This document shows, piece by piece, positions 61,545-64,000 of a stretch of DNA of 64,000 bases. Source of the stretch: Sclerodactyla briareus (lineage: Eukaryota > Echinodermata > Holothuroidea > Dendrochirotida > Sclerodactylidae); the NCBI GenBank assembly GCA_026419785.1, contig JAODTK010005771.1, forward strand, positions 659,501-723,500, read 5' to 3'. Position 1 is the first letter of the stretch. Each line of letters starts with the position of its first letter. Position numbers and translations under genes: made by a program. The notes under the pieces are model-generated. The model ran no database searches and was not told the origin of the DNA. It was given only the letters and a program-made list of their open reading frames with translations.

Positions 61545-64000
61545 ATGAGACATAGAAGATGGCTCCCAAGAATAGTGGTTCTTCACAAGACCTGGGTAAG
61601 AGAAGCCCGGAGTCTCTTCTTGCTAGTGAAGTTCAGAGATCCACACAAAGCAAAATCAAACGTGGTCGAAAACCGTTATATTTCCTCAAGGGGTCATTCA
61701 GCACTCAAGAGCCATATGAAGGGACACTACATCAGTCATTATGCAAAGACCTTCCGACAAACAGCGCAGGGTCAGTCATCCCCCACATAACTCTTCCTTC
61801 AATTTCACTTAGTACCACCAACTCGAAGACCTTGAAACAGTTTCTACAGGCACCATCAGACTTCCTTCAGGCCATCAGTCAGCCCCAGCTGTTAGCCGGT
61901 TTGAATTTACGTTGTGCGATGACATCCGGAAGGCTGAGGTCCTGTGGGGCCATAAACGTGGTAATGAACCACTATTCCTTCAATTCTTGCCTAAACTTTC
62001 GCACAGTAATTTGCAAGTATGTTCCAATGACGTCAAATTGATTGCGAGGTCATTCACTGCGGAGCTACCAACTGTGGCGACATGATCTGCTTTGGACTTC
62101 GCCCTATTTTCATGACCTTCTTGGATAAGATCCGAAGTGCAGAGTGCTACTACTTCCATTTCCCTTTGACGATTGTAGTGAACATATTTCACAAAATGGA
62201 GCAGATGGACTTCATTGTCAGATACTGTGGGATAGCAACAGTGGCAAGTAGTGTCCGTATGTGTGGTTCTGAATTTCCTTGGACATGCACTGCTGTCACC
62301 TAATGAGCACTTCATCAAAGGCAGGTTCTAACAAGCTAGATTCCAAAACGCCTGCTGCAGGTTTCAATGGATGGACCAAAACGTCAACGGAATTTTATCG
62401 TGGATCTAGAGAATGATCGCAAGACCGAAGACCTGCCCTGATATGCTAAACGTTGGAAGCTGTGGTCTCCATTCAGTTGGCATGGCAGCCTGCAAAGGGA
62501 GTACTGCATCTGATGGAATCTTCCGCAAGTCTGCTGAGAGCAATTACACCCGCAACTATTTCATGATACTCCGACCAGACTATAGGACTTTGTGCGATCA
62601 CATGCAGCTTGAGTCTCCCACTACAGGTTTCTGTCCACAACAGATGGGTTTTAGGATGCAACATTTGCAGAACGTGCCTCCAGATGTGGCCTAATTTGAA
62701 GAGTTGTACCTCTTTTCAAGATCCCAGAAAACCAACCCCCCCCGAGTGCAGCTGCTTTTCAACTTTAAAAGGCAGCGGGTGCCTAGCCACTCACCACTCA
62801 CCACACCAAGCTAGAGTTCTGCAATCTCCATTGCAAACAACCTCCGGCCATTCTGACTATATTCCAGACAGACGCACCCATGATCCCATTCCTGGGTTCC
62901 AGTCTAAGGGATCTAAGAACCAGTCTCCATGAACAGGTTCCTCAGTAACACCTTGTGGGGGAGGGCCTGATACATATCAGAAAGCTTGCAGCTCTAATCC
63001 TATGAAGGACGAACCCAGGTGCCCTAGGTGCTCCCAAGAACGTGGCATGGCCTTTGCTGCCAAGAGTCACTGAAAACCGCCACCACAAGAAAAGTTGTTA
63101 GTGACCTCATAACCTGTCTTTCAAGGCCAATTGCATGTTCTTTTCTGCAGCTTACAACTGATAACTTTCTTGAGCGAAGTCCTCTCAAGTACTCCTGCTT
63201 CCGATTACCTCCAATCGCTTTGCCCCCAGACAATAGTGAGCACATTAACCGATCCAGCTGTGAAGTTCGAAAAATCTTGCACATGCTCATGAATGTCAGG
63301 TGGCGTCACTGAGGTAATGTTGACAAACCTGTTGTCACAGTACAAGCATTCTCAGCCGAATGAACAACAAAATGCTGTAGAGTTCAGACAGTTCTCCATT
63401 GACAGCAACGAGAGACTGGACCCCATTCTTGGCAAAACACCTGAAGAACACGAAATAAACGCCAATCTGTGGGCTGGTGTTCAAGCTTTTGCTTACTTTG
63501 TCTCATGGTCAGGCCTCAGTTGAAAGGGGCTACTCGTGAACAAGACATGCTTGTGGAGAACATCCAAGAGAAGACAGTGGTTGCCCAGCCCTACGACTGT
63601 GTACGATAGCATCGCATCAACTGGTCCGGACTTCACAGAGATACCCCTCCTCCCAGATTGAAGAGGAACATAACGAGCTTGCAAGAATGAGTTATAACCA
63701 TTACCTAGATGACCAAAGAAAGCAAAAGGTTGAGAATGAGAAGGCCAAGAAAACGAAAGGGAGTTCAGGATGACTACTGACAGAGAGAAGAAGAACTGAT
63801 CGAAGGTGCATCGGCATAATGGGAACAGGAGGCAGATGACCTGGCACAACGCAGAAGCAGGCACTGACTTCATCTTCTACAACGTCGAATGCCTTCAGGC
63901 GGAAAGCTACTGAAAAGTCCAATAATAAAGTCTGCAATCGAAATAGATGAGGCTGAAAGAAAAAGCTGAGAACAGTTTGAATAGTGAGCAAGTAACTCCT
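61545..64000 (+). mobile_element. degenerate hAT transposase with BED-type N-terminus, runs off the window
   Basis: Short blocks in changing frames follow the order of hAT-family proteins common in aquatic animals. First comes a BED zinc-finger tail (GHSALKSHMKG near 61710), then DIRKAEVLW (61921), then the catalytic-domain strings QVSMDGP (62358) and LNVGSCGLHSV (62445), and near the end LSHGQ and ASVERGYS (63500-63535), the hAT dimerisation region. A Lys/Glu-rich C-terminal tail follows. At least six frame changes and stops make it inactive. No terminal inverted repeat was found; the 3' end may lie outside the window. Confidence 0.75.

Overview
The window is eukaryotic and animal. The genes are split by GT-AG introns, coding density is very low, and the rest is a dense patchwork of decayed transposons, MITEs, minisatellites, homopolymer tracts and diverged tandem repeats. 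The only host gene I can identify is a two-pore channel 2 gene (TPC2, TPCN2). Together with a Gmr1-like Ty3/gypsy fragment (integrase upstream of reverse transcriptase), CR1-like and RTE-like LINEs and a tRNA-derived SINE, this suggests a marine invertebrate, probably a deuterostome such as an echinoderm. Species level cannot be read from the sequence.

Layout. 1-9.4 kb: no recognisable gene; dispersed repeats, including the first copy of a ~1.4 kb repeat. 9.4-12.5 kb: a 5'-truncated RTE-like LINE carrying a nested 911-bp hAT-type MITE. 13.4-14.9 kb: the second copy of the 1.4 kb repeat. 15.0-15.3 kb: the 3' part of a minus-strand CR1-like LINE. 17.7-19.0 kb: a MITE with G-quadruplex-prone ends, whose inverted relative lies at 35.1-35.9 kb. 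21.1-58.8 kb: the plus-strand TPC2 gene, of which I locate 15 exons covering nearly all of domain I, part of the linker and the start of domain II. Its introns hold a SINE, LINE ends, MITEs, the Gmr1-like fragment plus a CR1-like LINE (47.5-50.2 kb) and many tandem arrays. The first exon(s) and the 3' third of the gene are not found here. 61.5-64 kb: a decayed BED/hAT transposase running to the window edge.

The TPC2 exons are joined by matching intron phases and all have GT-AG sites, yet about half contain a 1-2 base frame break or a stop. This is either an indel-rich assembly of a working gene or a decaying copy; the sequence alone cannot decide, although the intact splice sites favour the first.

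The most unusual structure is a recurrent duplication of the 3' splice-site side of TPC2 introns. Two separate minisatellites (22.65-23.05 kb and 32.04-32.26 kb) have units made of polypyrimidine tract, AG and the first bases of the adjoining exon, giving ladders of decoy acceptors in front of a real one. A third intron (53.06-58.79 kb) is two tandem, diverged copies of one ~2.85 kb intron, with the duplication seam at the acceptor position.
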